NCBI GenBank assembly: GCA_030526425.1 | Contig: JAUNCT010000014.1 | Span: 23,761 to 60,191 of the forward strand | Source of the DNA: Clostridia bacterium | Lineage (GTDB): Bacteria; Bacillota; Clostridia; Christensenellales; CAG-138 | DNA: 36,431 bases | Direction of reading: 5' to 3' | Part shown: piece by piece, positions 23,843 through 31,575 of the stretch | How positions within the stretch are numbered: position 1 is the first letter of the stretch | Layout of the letters: the number at the start of each line of letters is the position of its first letter | Program-made: the position numbers and the translations under genes | Notes under the pieces: model-generated | The model's database searches: none | What the model saw: only the letters and a program-made list of their open reading frames with translations | Told to the model about the DNA's origin: nothing

Positions 23843-24100
23843 TTACTCCTCTTCGTATTCTTCTTCGTCCTCGTCGCAAACGCCGAGCTCTTCGGCGCAG
23901 CAGTCGCACAGCCACTGCCCGTCGTATTCCTTCATGTCCTCGGCGGCATAGTACTGCTCGCACTCATCGCACTGAACGAAGTATTCGTCGAGGCACTCGT
24001 CGCAGTAGAACTGATCGTCCGCGATGCAGGTGACTTCGCCTTCGAACCCGCACTGGGAGCAGATGTCTTCGGTTTTGAACGGTGTGTTGCAGAAACCCAT
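23843..24100 (-). CDS. Small acidic Cys-rich (zinc-finger-like) protein, first gene of the R-M operon
   Basis: An 85-residue protein with 11 cysteines beyond Cys4: CSQC (14-17), Cys25, CDEC (33-36), CDEC (44-47), CDCC (65-68) and Cys75. The pairs fit two or three LIM-like or treble-clef zinc sites. It ends in a run of Asp/Glu (EDEEEYEEE type). The start at 24100 is fixed by AGGAGG; the frame runs further upstream without support. It is the first gene after the operon promoter and stops 13 bases before hsdM, so it is made with the methylase. I know no assigned role. A metal-binding regulator, a DNA-mimic-like acidic partner, or an unrelated small protein are all possible. Confidence 0.8.
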   Translation of the reverse strand: MGFCNTPFKTEDICSQCGFEGEVTCIADDQFYCDECLDEYFVQCDECEQYYAAEDMKEYDGQWLCDCCAEELGVCDEDEEEYEEE

Positions 24101-24157
24101 GGAAAAACCTCCTGTCGGTGTGAAACGCTTGTTTTCGTGAAAAGAAAGTTTGAAATC

Positions 24158-24186
24158 ATTATACCCGCATCCGGGCAAATGCGCAA
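24158..24186 (-). promoter_or_regulatory. Promoter of the type I R-M operon
   Basis: On the minus strand, TTGCGC (24181-24186), a 17-base spacer and TATAAT (24158-24163). The leader is about 50 bases. The terminator at 24193 directly upstream isolates this operon from the genes before it. Confidence 0.78.
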
Positions 24187-24192
24187 ACGCCG

Positions 24193-24227
24193 AAAAGGGA
24201 CCTGCCCCTTCGGTGCGGGGCGGTCCC
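24193..24227 (-). terminator. Terminator of the 25162-24248 gene pair
   Basis: On the minus strand, GGGACCGCCCC with GGGGCAGGTCCC (24197-24227) is followed by TTTT. It lies 20 bases after the stop at 24248. Confidence 0.78.
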
Positions 24228-24247
24228 ATGGGGTGGCTTCCGCCTCC

Positions 24248-24880
24248 TCACTTCCCCCCGGTCTTGCGGCGGAGTTCTTCGGTGAGCTGGGCGTAGTTGG
24301 GCCAGGTTTCGGGTGCGGCGTACTGCAGCACCGCGTACAGCGGCTGGTAGGGCGCCTTGCCGAGGGCGTGCATCATCCAGTGCGCGACGTAGGGGTCGGC
24401 AAGCATCGCAAGGTCGGTATGGGCGCGGTCCAGCGCGCGGAGGATGTGCAGTTCGGCAAACAGGCGGCGCTGCCCGTCGGGCGTGCGGTACTTCACGCCG
24501 CCCTTCACGCGGGAGAGGATGCGGTAGCCTTCGAACTCCGCGTGCGCCGCCACCGCGCGGGCGATGGTGGGCTCGAGCTCTTCTTGCGCCCGGTTCGGAA
24601 AGCACCGGTCGAGGATGTCGAAAGCGTCCTGCTTCTCGCTCAGGGTGAATTGGCACTCGTCGCAGGTCTCGCGGGCGTCGGGATGCATCACCGCTTTGTA
24701 AAACGAGATGTCGGCGGCCTTGCCGTCCCTCAGGGTCAGGTCGATCTCGCGGCGGCGCCCGAATTCGTCCTCGAGGATGGCGATGCAGTTCGAGCCCTGC
24801 GTGCAAAACCACCGGTCGAACACTTCTTTGCAAACGGGTCTGCCGCGGTAAAGCTCCAGCAGTACTTCGTCACGGTACAT
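24248..24880 (-). CDS. Uncharacterised 210-residue cytosolic protein
   Basis: No signal peptide or membrane segment. The sequence has scattered cysteines (for example CDECQF near residue 74), a mixed alpha/beta character, and a segment KYRTPDGQRRLFAELHILRA near residue 130 that I do not recognise. AAAGGAG lies before the ATG. It follows the 88-residue gene by 15 bases and shares its terminator, so the two form a unit just upstream of, but separate from, the restriction operon. Codon use matches the GC-rich background. No function is proposed. Confidence 0.75.
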   Translation of the reverse strand: MYRDEVLLELYRGRPVCKEVFDRWFCTQGSNCIAILEDEFGRRREIDLTLRDGKAADISFYKAVMHPDARETCDECQFTLSEKQDAFDILDRCFPNRAQEELEPTIARAVAAHAEFEGYRILSRVKGGVKYRTPDGQRRLFAELHILRALDRAHTDLAMLADPYVAHWMMHALGKAPYQPLYAVLQYAAPETWPNYAQLTEELRRKTGGK

Positions 24881-24895
24881 GGGGGTTCTCCTTTC

Positions 24896-25162
24896 TCACG
24901 CCCAGCGCCTGCGGGGGCGTTTCACTGTGAATGGGATGTTTTGCGGAAGACCGGTGATGACGTCGTCGTCCACCGTATATTCGAGGTGCAGCCCCTCGCG
25001 CTTCGCCGCCTCGAGCAGCGCCATGTGCACGTCGATCGTTTCGAACGCGTTCCGGTCCGTGCAGCCGAGGGCTTTCATCAGCCGTGTGGTCGTGGTGACC
25101 TCCCCCTTGGGGAGCTTGCGCAGCTTTTCGAGCAGTGCCGCGAGCAACGCTTCGTTGTCCAT
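24896..25162 (-). CDS. Uncharacterised 88-residue protein
   Basis: A small soluble protein. Residues 1-50 look helical (LLAALLEKLRKLPKGE, then TRLMKALGCTDRNAFETIDV), possibly a helix-turn-helix-like fold. The C-terminal part is basic and ends KRPRRRWA. The start at 25162 has GGGAGG. It is co-directional with the 210-residue gene 15 bases downstream. A DNA-binding role is only a guess from the basic tail. Confidence 0.7.
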   Translation of the reverse strand: MDNEALLAALLEKLRKLPKGEVTTTTRLMKALGCTDRNAFETIDVHMALLEAAKREGLHLEYTVDDDVITGLPQNIPFTVKRPRRRWA

Positions 25163-25257
25163 GTCTTCCTCCCTCCCGCACCCTCGGGGCGCGGTGCTTT
25201 GTTGTTTGCATCGTACACCGCTGCCTGTGCAATAAAACGGACAGCACTGCGGGCATG

Positions 25258-25279
25258 AAAAAAGGAGCCCGAAGGCTCC
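25258..25279 (-). terminator. Terminator of the exported protein gene at 25311
   Basis: On the minus strand, GGAGCC-TTCG-GGCTCC (25264-25279) is followed by six T residues (25258-25263). Confidence 0.88.
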
Positions 25280-25310
25280 CTTGGGTTCGCGGTTTCTTTT
25301 GTGCGCCGCG

Positions 25311-25910
25311 TCACGGCGTGTAGGCAAGCATCATGCCGGCGATCTCGCCGCTGCGGATCCACAGGTTCACGTACTCCGTGCTTTCCGCATACATCTCGAG
25401 GTGCTCGCGGAACGCCGCCTCGCCGATCTCCACGGGGCTCTCGTTGTCGCCCGCCATCCAAATATCCGCCCAATACACGCAATCCTCCGTGACGGGCAGC
25501 CGCATGGGGAAAAACACGTAAACGGTCTCCTCCGCGGGCAGGGTCACGACATCCTCCTCGATGCCCTCCTCGCCGACGAAGTCGTACAGCACGGTCACCT
25601 CGTTGTCCTTGCGCTCGAAGGTGAGCACCGTGCCGCCCTCGGGGAACATCTCCTCGGGATAGAACTCGAACTCGTACCCGACGTAGTTGCCGAGCTCCGC
25701 CGCGGTGTGCTCCTCGCGGAAGGCGAAAAAGAACTCCTCCGCGCCGAGTCCGAGCGAAACGGTGTTTATGGCGTAACCGTCGGTGAGCGCGCCGTCGCCG
25801 ATGGCGGTGCAGCGCGGGGTGGGGTTCTCCCAATCGGGTCCGGCGGCGAAAGCGCCCGTGCTCAAAGCGAGCAGCAGCAGGGCGGTCAGCAGGCTGAGGA
25901 TGCGTTTCAT
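25311..25910 (-). CDS. Exported protein of unknown function
   Basis: A 199-residue protein with a signal peptide (MKRILSLLTALLLLALSTGA, ending AFA at about residue 22). The mature part is acidic and rich in aromatic residues (EEFFFAFREE, YEFEFYPEEMFPEGG), probably mostly beta strands. The start at 25910 has AAAGGAG; the longer open frame to 25970 has no ribosome binding site. It stands alone with its own terminator. I recognise no domain. Confidence 0.82.
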   Translation of the reverse strand: MKRILSLLTALLLLALSTGAFAAGPDWENPTPRCTAIGDGALTDGYAINTVSLGLGAEEFFFAFREEHTAAELGNYVGYEFEFYPEEMFPEGGTVLTFERKDNEVTVLYDFVGEEGIEEDVVTLPAEETVYVFFPMRLPVTEDCVYWADIWMAGDNESPVEIGEAAFREHLEMYAESTEYVNLWIRSGEIAGMMLAYTP

Positions 25911-26033
25911 CGGGTATGACTCCTTTGTTGTTCTTTCGTACAGCATACACCATCCGCAGGCGGGTTGCACGCATTTTCGGCACGATCCCGGTGGGAAATC
26001 CGTGTTTTCCCGAACGCGCGTTTATATTGTGGA

Positions 26034-26062
26034 TTGCAAAACAAGGTCGGGCGTGTTAAAAT
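26034..26062 (+). promoter_or_regulatory. Promoter of the GGDEF-like/sigma operon
   Basis: TTGCAA (26034-26039), a 17-base spacer and extended -10 TGTTAAAAT (26054-26062). The leader before the ATG at 26114 is about 45 bases. Confidence 0.7.
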
Positions 26063-26113
26063 TCAATGGATAATGAATAAAGTATGCCCATACGGACCGA
26101 CGGAGGTACCGCA

Positions 26114-26866
26114 ATGAAGAAATACACCTTTTACAAAACCGTGCAGCTGGTGCTGTTCATTCTGCTCACGCTCATCGCGCTGCTGCAGATCTTCCCGAAC
26201 GAGGGGGTCTACCACCTCATCGCGCAGGATGTTTCGGCGCGCGCCCTGGCGATGGTGCTGTGGGTGGCGTTCGGGCTTTCGTTCGTGTTCATCTATTTCG
26301 ACTTTTCGTTCTTTTTCGGTTACCGCAAGGAATACCGCGAAATGGACCTTGCCGTCCATTCCGACCCGATCAGCGGCATCGCGAACCGGTTCAGCTGCGA
26401 CATGATCGTCGAGAAGTACCTCGAGCACGACCTGCCGATGGACCTCGGCTGCGTGATGATCGACATCACGAACATCCGCGACATCAACCGCCTGTACGGG
26501 CACGTGGCGGGCAACAACGCCATCGGCGAATTCTCGAGCATCCTGCGCCTGAGCTCGCTGGACCTGTGCTTCGTGGGGCGCAACGGCGGCAACAAATTCC
26601 TCTGCGTGTTCGAAAGCTGTTCGGAAGAGAAGCTCACGAAGTTCCTCGACCGTGTGCGCCAGCGCGTCGCCCTGCACAACCGCGATGAAGAGAGCGCGCC
26701 GCTCGCCTACCGTTACGGCGTTGCGGTCGCCGGCGAAGAGACGCTTTCGGATATCACCGAGCTGATCTCGCTCAGTAACCGCCGCATTTCCGAGCCCGCG
26801 CCCGAAAACCGCACCGGCGGACTCGAAGAGGAGCACCTCGCCCCCGCGCCCGCGCCTGCGGAGTAA
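26114..26866 (+). CDS. Membrane protein with degenerate GGDEF domain
   Basis: A 250-residue protein. Two transmembrane helices (about 8-27 and 45-69) enclose a short outside loop. A GGDEF-type domain follows: DPISGIANR (84-92) is the usual start, MIDITNIRDINRLYGH (115-130) the metal and nucleotide region, and RNGGNKF (156-162) replaces the catalytic GG(D/E)EF. The changes at the two acidic positions make diguanylate cyclase activity unlikely; the domain may bind nucleotide or act as a signalling scaffold. The tail is Pro/Ala-rich. The start at 26114 (GGAGG nearby) is preferred over 26084. It is first in an operon with a sigma factor, so it may sense an envelope signal for it. Confidence 0.85.
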   Translation: MKKYTFYKTVQLVLFILLTLIALLQIFPNEGVYHLIAQDVSARALAMVLWVAFGLSFVFIYFDFSFFFGYRKEYREMDLAVHSDPISGIANRFSCDMIVEKYLEHDLPMDLGCVMIDITNIRDINRLYGHVAGNNAIGEFSSILRLSSLDLCFVGRNGGNKFLCVFESCSEEKLTKFLDRVRQRVALHNRDEESAPLAYRYGVAVAGEETLSDITELISLSNRRISEPAPENRTGGLEEEHLAPAPAPAE

Positions 26867-26905
26867 GGGCGGCACGGCAACGCAAACGACCCGGGGCACG
26901 CCCCG

Positions 26906-27499
26906 TTGCAAATCACCGAGGAAAGGAGATGGGTTCTTACGGCGGAGATCGATTATACCTATATCGGCAGCCTGGTCGACCGCACCCTTGCGGGCGACAG
27001 CGACGCCTTCGCGGAACTGTACGCCGCGACCTGCCAAAAGCAATACCTCTTTTCCTGCTGCTATCTGAAGGATGAGAACCTCGCGCAGGACGCCCTGCAG
27101 GAAACCTACATCCTCGCGCTGAAGAACCTGGGCGGCTTGCAGGACGGCAAGCTGTTCATCTCCTGGCTGAACCAGATCAACTTCCGCGTGTGCTACCGCC
27201 TGCAGAACCGCCAGCAGCGCTACAACAACGAGATGCGCGCCTTCGAAGGCGTGAGCGAGACCGCGCCGGCGCCCGTGCACGATTCCCCCGAAGCGCACGC
27301 CATCCGCCTCGACGACAGGGAGTACATCCTCCAGCAGGTCATGGCGCTGCCGCCGAGCGAGTCGCAGGTCATCTTCCTGCACTATTACAAAGAAATGAAG
27401 ATCAACGACATCGCCTACCTGATGGACCTTTCCCGTTCGACGGTGAAACGGTACCTGGCCAGCGGCAAGGCCCGGCTGTCGAAGTCGCTCAGCCGCTGA
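26906..27499 (+). CDS. ECF-like RNA polymerase sigma factor
   Basis: Up to 197 residues. Region 2 covers FAELYAATCQKQYLFSCCYL and LAQDALQETYILALKNLGGL; region 4 covers VMALPPSESQVIFLHYYKEM and NDIAYLMDLSRSTVKRYLAS with a helix-turn-helix. The two-domain layout fits an ECF sigma factor. The start is unclear: the best ribosome binding site, AAAGGAG at 26922-26928, is followed by an ATG (26929) in the wrong frame, and no ATG, GTG or TTG occurs in frame at normal spacing. The TTG at 26906 lies before that site and lacks its own. It is 39 bases after the GGDEF-like gene and 11 before the next gene. Confidence 0.85.
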   Translation: MQITEERRWVLTAEIDYTYIGSLVDRTLAGDSDAFAELYAATCQKQYLFSCCYLKDENLAQDALQETYILALKNLGGLQDGKLFISWLNQINFRVCYRLQNRQQRYNNEMRAFEGVSETAPAPVHDSPEAHAIRLDDREYILQQVMALPPSESQVIFLHYYKEMKINDIAYLMDLSRSTVKRYLASGKARLSKSLSR

Positions 27500-27510
27500 A
27501 AGGAGGACGC

Positions 27511-28242
27511 ATGGCGAAACGACCCGCATCATTCAACAAATACCCCGAGCTTTCGGCGGACGCGACGCAGAAAATGCTCGACAACGTGTTCGACGCGGCG
27601 CGCGTCAAGCGCAACACGACGCCTTTGCCGAAGCTTGCGCTCTATTCGGAATACCGCCGTGAGCGGTTCGGCACGCAGCGGCGGCTGACCTTCGCGCTGC
27701 TGATCGTTTTCCTCATCCTGCCGCTGTGCTTCTTCGCCCCGAAGATCACCGTGGAGCAGATGCCGCAGGGCAACGACCGCCTGCCGAAGTACCGCATCTC
27801 GGTCGAGTCGCTGCTGCCGGTGCACCGCGTGGCGGCATCGGTCGGGGACACGGGCTTCCCGGTGTACGAATCCGGCACGAAGACCTATGTCGTGCAGCCG
27901 ACCCGCAACGGCGACCTCGACATCGAAGTCATGCTCCTGAACCGCCAGTGGGACATCGTGACCGTGCCCGTTGCCGGCGTGGACGCCGAGCCGCCGCACA
28001 TCCTCGAGGATTACTTCAAGGGCGGTCAACTCATCCTCGTCGTCGCGGACGACAACAGCGGCGTGGACTTCTCCGCCATCCACACCAAGGACGCCGCGGG
28101 CAACACCGCCCTGCCGCTCACGACCGACCCCGCCTCCGGCGAGGTGCGCTTCCCCTTCCCCGAGGAGACGATCACCATCTTCATCCCCGACAACGCGGGC
28201 AACACCCTGCAGCTGGTGCTCAAGCCCGTCGAGGGCGAGTGA
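27511..28242 (+). CDS. Single-pass membrane protein, possible anti-sigma partner
   Basis: A 243-residue protein. Residues 1-55 are cytosolic and basic, one transmembrane helix lies at about 56-74 (TFALLIVFLILPLCFF), and the remainder is outside. The outer part looks like two small beta-sandwich modules: residues about 80-155, and about 158-243 with DNSGVDFSAIHTKDAAGNTA, an Ig-like or cadherin-like pattern ending in DNAGNTLQLVL. AAAGGAGG precedes the ATG. Position directly after a sigma factor and topology with a cytosolic N-terminus fit an anti-sigma factor, but no known anti-sigma motif such as a HxxxCxxC zinc site is present. The role is inferred. Confidence 0.82.
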   Translation: MAKRPASFNKYPELSADATQKMLDNVFDAARVKRNTTPLPKLALYSEYRRERFGTQRRLTFALLIVFLILPLCFFAPKITVEQMPQGNDRLPKYRISVESLLPVHRVAASVGDTGFPVYESGTKTYVVQPTRNGDLDIEVMLLNRQWDIVTVPVAGVDAEPPHILEDYFKGGQLILVVADDNSGVDFSAIHTKDAAGNTALPLTTDPASGEVRFPFPEETITIFIPDNAGNTLQLVLKPVEGE

Positions 28243-28261
28243 GGACGGACGAAAACGGGCT

Positions 28262-28395
28262 TTTTGCGAGGGGACACCGATTTGAAAATCGGTTGTTCCC
28301 GCCGACCACACGCGGCGCGTGTGGTCGGCAGCGCCAGCGATGCAAAGCATCGCGAAAGCAGCTCCCTTTCCCCAAACTTTTGGGGATTTTTTGTT
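28262..28395. repeat. Tri-hairpin repeat, full copy (family A)
   Basis: Same plan as 3922-4038. Hairpin 1 is ACCGATTT/AAATCGGT, hairpin 2 is CCGACCACACGC/GCGTGTGGTCGG (12 perfect pairs), and hairpin 3 is GCGATGC/GCATCGC. The constant boxes GGCAGCGCCAGC, GCGAAAGC and CCCCAAACTTTTGGGG are kept. The stem sequences differ from the other copies but still pair. It follows the sigma-operon's last gene. Confidence 0.75.
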
Positions 28396-28479
28396 TTTGG
28401 GGATATGGGGTATGGTAGGCGGAAAGAATGGTTTTCCCGCCCTTTACTCGAAACACCGTGAGTTGTTTCTCTGTCTTCA

Positions 28480-28690
28480 AAAGACCGGGACGACCAAAGG
28501 CGCCTTTTCCGAGGGAGGCTTTTGATGCGGAATGTTGACTGCGTTGTACCGAGTGGCGGACGCGATAAGTGACTTTATCGGAACGGAAGCATCGCGTACG
28601 GTAAGCCTCCACTTGAAGTGCAAGGGGAGGTGTCATTGAGACGAAGTCGAAATGACGGAGGGGATTCGTCCGCGGACACTCAACTCGTTC
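28480..28690. repeat. Mosaic hairpin-repeat tract (family B, inverted)
   Basis: It contains, in inverted orientation to the array at 34434, the boxes ACGGAAGCATCGCGTACGGT, AAGCCTCCACTTGAAGTGCA and GACGGAGGGGATTCG enclosing the hairpin GTCATT/AATGAC. I see no gene in 28396-28714. Confidence 0.65.
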
Positions 28691-28714
28691 CCGTATCTCG
28701 TCTCCCGCCCCGCA

Positions 28715-28743
28715 CAAAAAAGGCACGGTTTCCCGTGCCTTTT
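28715..28743. terminator. Bidirectional terminator
   Basis: AGGCACGG/CCGTGCCT (28721-28740) has a T-run on both sides. It ends the minus-strand gene at 28755 and could stop transcription from the left. Confidence 0.85.
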
Positions 28744-28754
28744 CGCATTTGTTC

Positions 28755-29660
28755 TTATTTGCTCTTCTTCCGCTTTGCAAGGCGCATCGCCCAATAGGTC
28801 GCCATCGTCGCGAGACCCATGATGCCGCCGAACCGCGCGACGCTCAGCGCGCGCTCGCCCCACGACTTCTGCATGCCCTTTTGGAGCCCCTTGCCGTTTC
28901 CGAAGTTCCTGCCGAGACCCTTGCCGTCCCGACCTCTGCCCGCGCCTTCTTCAAGCGCTTCCGCAGCGGTCTCGCTGTTTGCGGTCTCTTCTGCTCCCTC
29001 CGCGGCGATCTTACCGCCGCCCGTCGGGTCGTCGGGCGCAAAGTCGTCCTCGACGATGAACCCTTCGGGGAAAGCGTTGCCCGACACGCCGTCCTTGCCC
29101 GCAAAGCCCGGATACTCCCCGGGGCGCCCGCCGCCCTGCTGCGTGAACGGCATCGCCATCCAGCGGAGGGTCGAGCTCGTTGCCAGACCCCATACGCCCG
29201 CGCCGAGGAACACCGCCGTCAGCACGCATGCGACGACGCGGTGCATCGCCTTCCGCCCGACATGCAGACCGAGGTGCACGCCGAGACCGAGCACCGCCAT
29301 GCCGCTCGCGGCGTAGTGCAGTGCCTTCGCCAACATCGCGCCGGAAACGAGCCCGGCGAACAGCTTCTTCGAGATCATCACGCCCGTCACGCCGATCGTC
29401 GCGAACCACACGAGCAGCAGCACGTCCACCGCGAGGCACAGCTTCACGTTCAGCGGCACCTTGCAAAACTTTTTCACCATCCCCGTGACCGCGCGCAGGT
29501 TGATGAGGATATGGATGAGCACGGCAGCCGTGACGACCACGCCCGCCACCTCATGATAAAACACACCGAACAGGCTTTTGTCGAACAGCGTCAGCATGCC
29601 CGCCGTCAATAAGATATCCAGTCCGATCTTCACTTTTCGCATCGTTTTCGCTTGCTTCAT
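28755..29660 (-). CDS. DUF4405-like membrane protein (putative b-type cytochrome)
   Basis: A 301-residue protein. Four transmembrane helices lie in residues 10-165 with histidines inside them (FYHEVAG, LIHILINL, KALHYAASG, GLGVHLGLHVGRK), the layout of DUF4405 proteins, which are thought to bind haem and are often linked to flavin-based extracellular electron transfer. A long Gly/Glu-rich outer region (about 175-255, with repeated GKGLGRNFGNGKGL-type segments) and a last hydrophobic helix before a KRKKSK tail follow. The ribosome binding site is weak (GGGG). It could pass electrons to flavoproteins such as the secreted reductase at 7214, but they are 20 kb apart and the link is inference. Confidence 0.78.
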   Translation of the reverse strand: MKQAKTMRKVKIGLDILLTAGMLTLFDKSLFGVFYHEVAGVVVTAAVLIHILINLRAVTGMVKKFCKVPLNVKLCLAVDVLLLVWFATIGVTGVMISKKLFAGLVSGAMLAKALHYAASGMAVLGLGVHLGLHVGRKAMHRVVACVLTAVFLGAGVWGLATSSTLRWMAMPFTQQGGGRPGEYPGFAGKDGVSGNAFPEGFIVEDDFAPDDPTGGGKIAAEGAEETANSETAAEALEEGAGRGRDGKGLGRNFGNGKGLQKGMQKSWGERALSVARFGGIMGLATMATYWAMRLAKRKKSK

Positions 29661-29738
29661 GCATCCCCTTCATATCGGTTTTGCGCCCATTGTACGGGAC
29701 CACCCTAAAATCTCATTGTGAAAAACTTAAAACGAAAC

Positions 29739-29764
29739 AAAAATCCCCGCCTCGGGGGCGGGGA
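29739..29764 (-). terminator. Terminator of the five-helix membrane protein gene
   Basis: On the minus strand, TCCCCGCC/GGCGGGGA (29744-29764) is followed by TTTTTG. Confidence 0.85.
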
Positions 29765-29773
29765 CACCGTTCT

Positions 29774-30307
29774 TCACTGCACCACGTTCGACGCGACGAG
29801 CATCGCCAGCACGCCGAGCAGCAGGCACAGCTGCGCCGCGGCGTTCACGCCCTGTTCGATCTTGTTCGACTTCGGGTCGGCGGAGTCCAGCGCGCACGCG
29901 AGGGCGATCATCAGCGCCATGCCGAGCGCCCACGCGAGAAACCCCCAAGCCGCGGGCGGCGTGCGCATCGCCTGCCACACGAGCCCCGCATGGAAATCGC
30001 CCCACCCGCACACGACGGCGAGCACCATCAGCAGCATCGCGGCGGGCATGAGGATGCGCATCTGCCGAAACATCCACCACACGTTCTTCCGCCGCAGCAC
30101 GACGATGAACTTCCACGCGACCTTCGCCGCCCCCGCGAACGTCGCGAGCGCCGCCCCGATGAGGAACACCGGGCTTGCGAGGTACACGCCGAACGCCAGC
30201 GCCGCCAAAGAAAAGAACACCACGGGCAGTGCGTCCACCGCGGCGAGCGCGAGGGTGAAGCCCTCCGGCACGGTGTCCTTCGTCATCTTCGGTTTCTTCG
30301 TTTCCAT
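29774..30307 (-). CDS. Integral membrane protein of unknown function
   Basis: A 177-residue protein with about five transmembrane helices (roughly residues 18-36, 41-62, 78-100, 120-140 and 155-175). No charged or catalytic motif stands out. The start at 30307 has GGGAGGG; an in-frame ATG at 30334 lies too close to the promoter. It has its own promoter (TGCTATAAT) and terminator. Confidence 0.8.
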   Translation of the reverse strand: METKKPKMTKDTVPEGFTLALAAVDALPVVFFSLAALAFGVYLASPVFLIGAALATFAGAAKVAWKFIVVLRRKNVWWMFRQMRILMPAAMLLMVLAVVCGWGDFHAGLVWQAMRTPPAAWGFLAWALGMALMIALACALDSADPKSNKIEQGVNAAAQLCLLLGVLAMLVASNVVQ

Positions 30308-30345
30308 CGCGTTTCCCTCCCGCGTTTTTCTCATGCAATGTTTAT

Positions 30346-30354
30346 ATTATAGCA
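30346..30354 (-). promoter_or_regulatory. Extended -10 promoter of the five-helix membrane protein gene
   Basis: On the minus strand, TGCTATAAT. The start site is expected near 30339, leaving a leader of about 32 bases that holds the ribosome binding site. Confidence 0.65.
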
Positions 30355-30489
30355 CAGCCTTCCCATAAGCGTGCTCCCCGTGCGGGGCAAGCCCTCCCCA
30401 ACGGCGCCCGATGTGTTGAAATTTTGTCGATTTTGTAAATTCTCCCCGTTTCGGCGGGGACATCCCCTCGCCTTCCCCTGTTTTCGTTG

Positions 30490-30495
30490 TATAAT
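30490..30495 (+). promoter_or_regulatory. -10 element of the exported-repeat-protein operon
   Basis: TATAAT lies 74 bases before the first ATG; the -35 region is weak. This is the only strong -10 sequence upstream of the three-gene operon. Confidence 0.5.
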
Positions 30496-30569
30496 CAAAT
30501 CGTATATGTTTCGGGGCTTTTGCCTCAGCACTGCAGACATGCAAGACCAAAGAAAGGGAGTAAGACCAA

Positions 30570-31550
30570 ATGAAAAAGTTTCTTGCGCTCCTGATGGCCG
30601 TGATGTTTGCGTTCGGCTGCGTTACCGTCGCTTCGGCAGACGGGAAAGGCTACGCCGGCGTCGTCACGTCCGTCTACCCGAACGCCGTCACGGTTTCCAA
30701 CAGCCACGGCGCTTCCCTCACGTTCATCGTTCCCTCGAACCTGAGCGTTCCCGAACTCGGCACCTCCGTGTCCATCGACTACAGCGGTGACATCTCCACC
30801 CAGATGACCGCCGAGAAGATCACCGTGCAGGGCACGCCCGTCCGCCGCGTCATCAAGGGCTCGGTGCGCAGCGTCAACGGCGGCACCGTCGTCATCGAGA
30901 CCTCCACGGGCGTCCTCGAGAGCATCATCGTCAACGGCACCACCGTCGTTTCCGGTGCGGACACCTCCGTCAAAGCCGGTCAGAACGTCGAAGCTGTCGT
31001 CGCGGAAGTCGCCACCTTCATGACCACCGCGAAGCTCGCCGAGAGCGTGACCGTCGAGAAGAGCTCCGCCAAGAAGGAAGAGCCGAAGCAGGAGGAGAAG
31101 TCCCTCGAGAACAAGACCCTCTCCGGCACCGTCACCGAGCTCACCGGCTCCAAGATCTCCATCAAGACCAGTAAGGGCAAGAAGTGGACCTTCAAGTACA
31201 CCAACCACAGCTATGTGTACGGCAAGTACGACCTGAAGAAGGGCTGCAAGGTCACCATCACCTACGACGGTTATGCGAGCGACCACCCCGTCGCCAAGAA
31301 GATCAAGACCACCAAGGCCGCGCAGGAGCAGCCCGAAGGACAAACGACCCGCAAGACGCAGGGCATGTGCAACTACTACGGCGGCATGTCGATCGGTCTG
31401 GTGAACGGCTTTGAGGCGGACGTCGCCTACGCCAAGCACACCGGCAGCGCGCCGCACGGCCCCGGCACCTTCGTTTACATCACCTACTACACCGAAGGCG
31501 GCAGCAACTACGCCACCAAGATCCAGTGGGACTACACCCCCGGTGACTGA
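30570..31550 (+). CDS. Exported protein with tandem small beta-barrel (DUF5666-like) repeats
   Basis: A 326-residue protein. The signal peptide (MKKFLALLMAVMFAFGCVTV, ending ASA) is followed by four units of about 60-70 residues that begin G-x-V and pair a short strand with a basic or polar one: YAGVVTSVYPNAVTV, IKGSVRSVNGGTVVI, LSGTVTELTGSKISI, and a diverged fourth (MCNYYGGMSIGLVNG). The third unit is strongly conserved with the paralogue at 33403 (KKWTFKY, GKYDLKKG, ITYDGYAS). A Lys/Glu-rich linker (KKEEPKQEEKS) separates units two and three. The pattern suggests OB-fold-like barrels. Codon use is strongly C-ending, consistent with high expression. Function unknown; GAAAGGGAG precedes the ATG. 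Confidence 0.88.
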   Translation: MKKFLALLMAVMFAFGCVTVASADGKGYAGVVTSVYPNAVTVSNSHGASLTFIVPSNLSVPELGTSVSIDYSGDISTQMTAEKITVQGTPVRRVIKGSVRSVNGGTVVIETSTGVLESIIVNGTTVVSGADTSVKAGQNVEAVVAEVATFMTTAKLAESVTVEKSSAKKEEPKQEEKSLENKTLSGTVTELTGSKISIKTSKGKKWTFKYTNHSYVYGKYDLKKGCKVTITYDGYASDHPVAKKIKTTKAAQEQPEGQTTRKTQGMCNYYGGMSIGLVNGFEADVAYAKHTGSAPHGPGTFVYITYYTEGGSNYATKIQWDYTPGD

Positions 31551-31575
31551 ACCGGAGAAACGGAGATAACAGAAC

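Noticed and set aside
17000..25000. Prophage or integrative element carrying the R-M operon
   Set aside because: No integrase, attachment repeats, tRNA or phage genes were seen at either edge; only base composition of hsdS and the synthetase is atypical.
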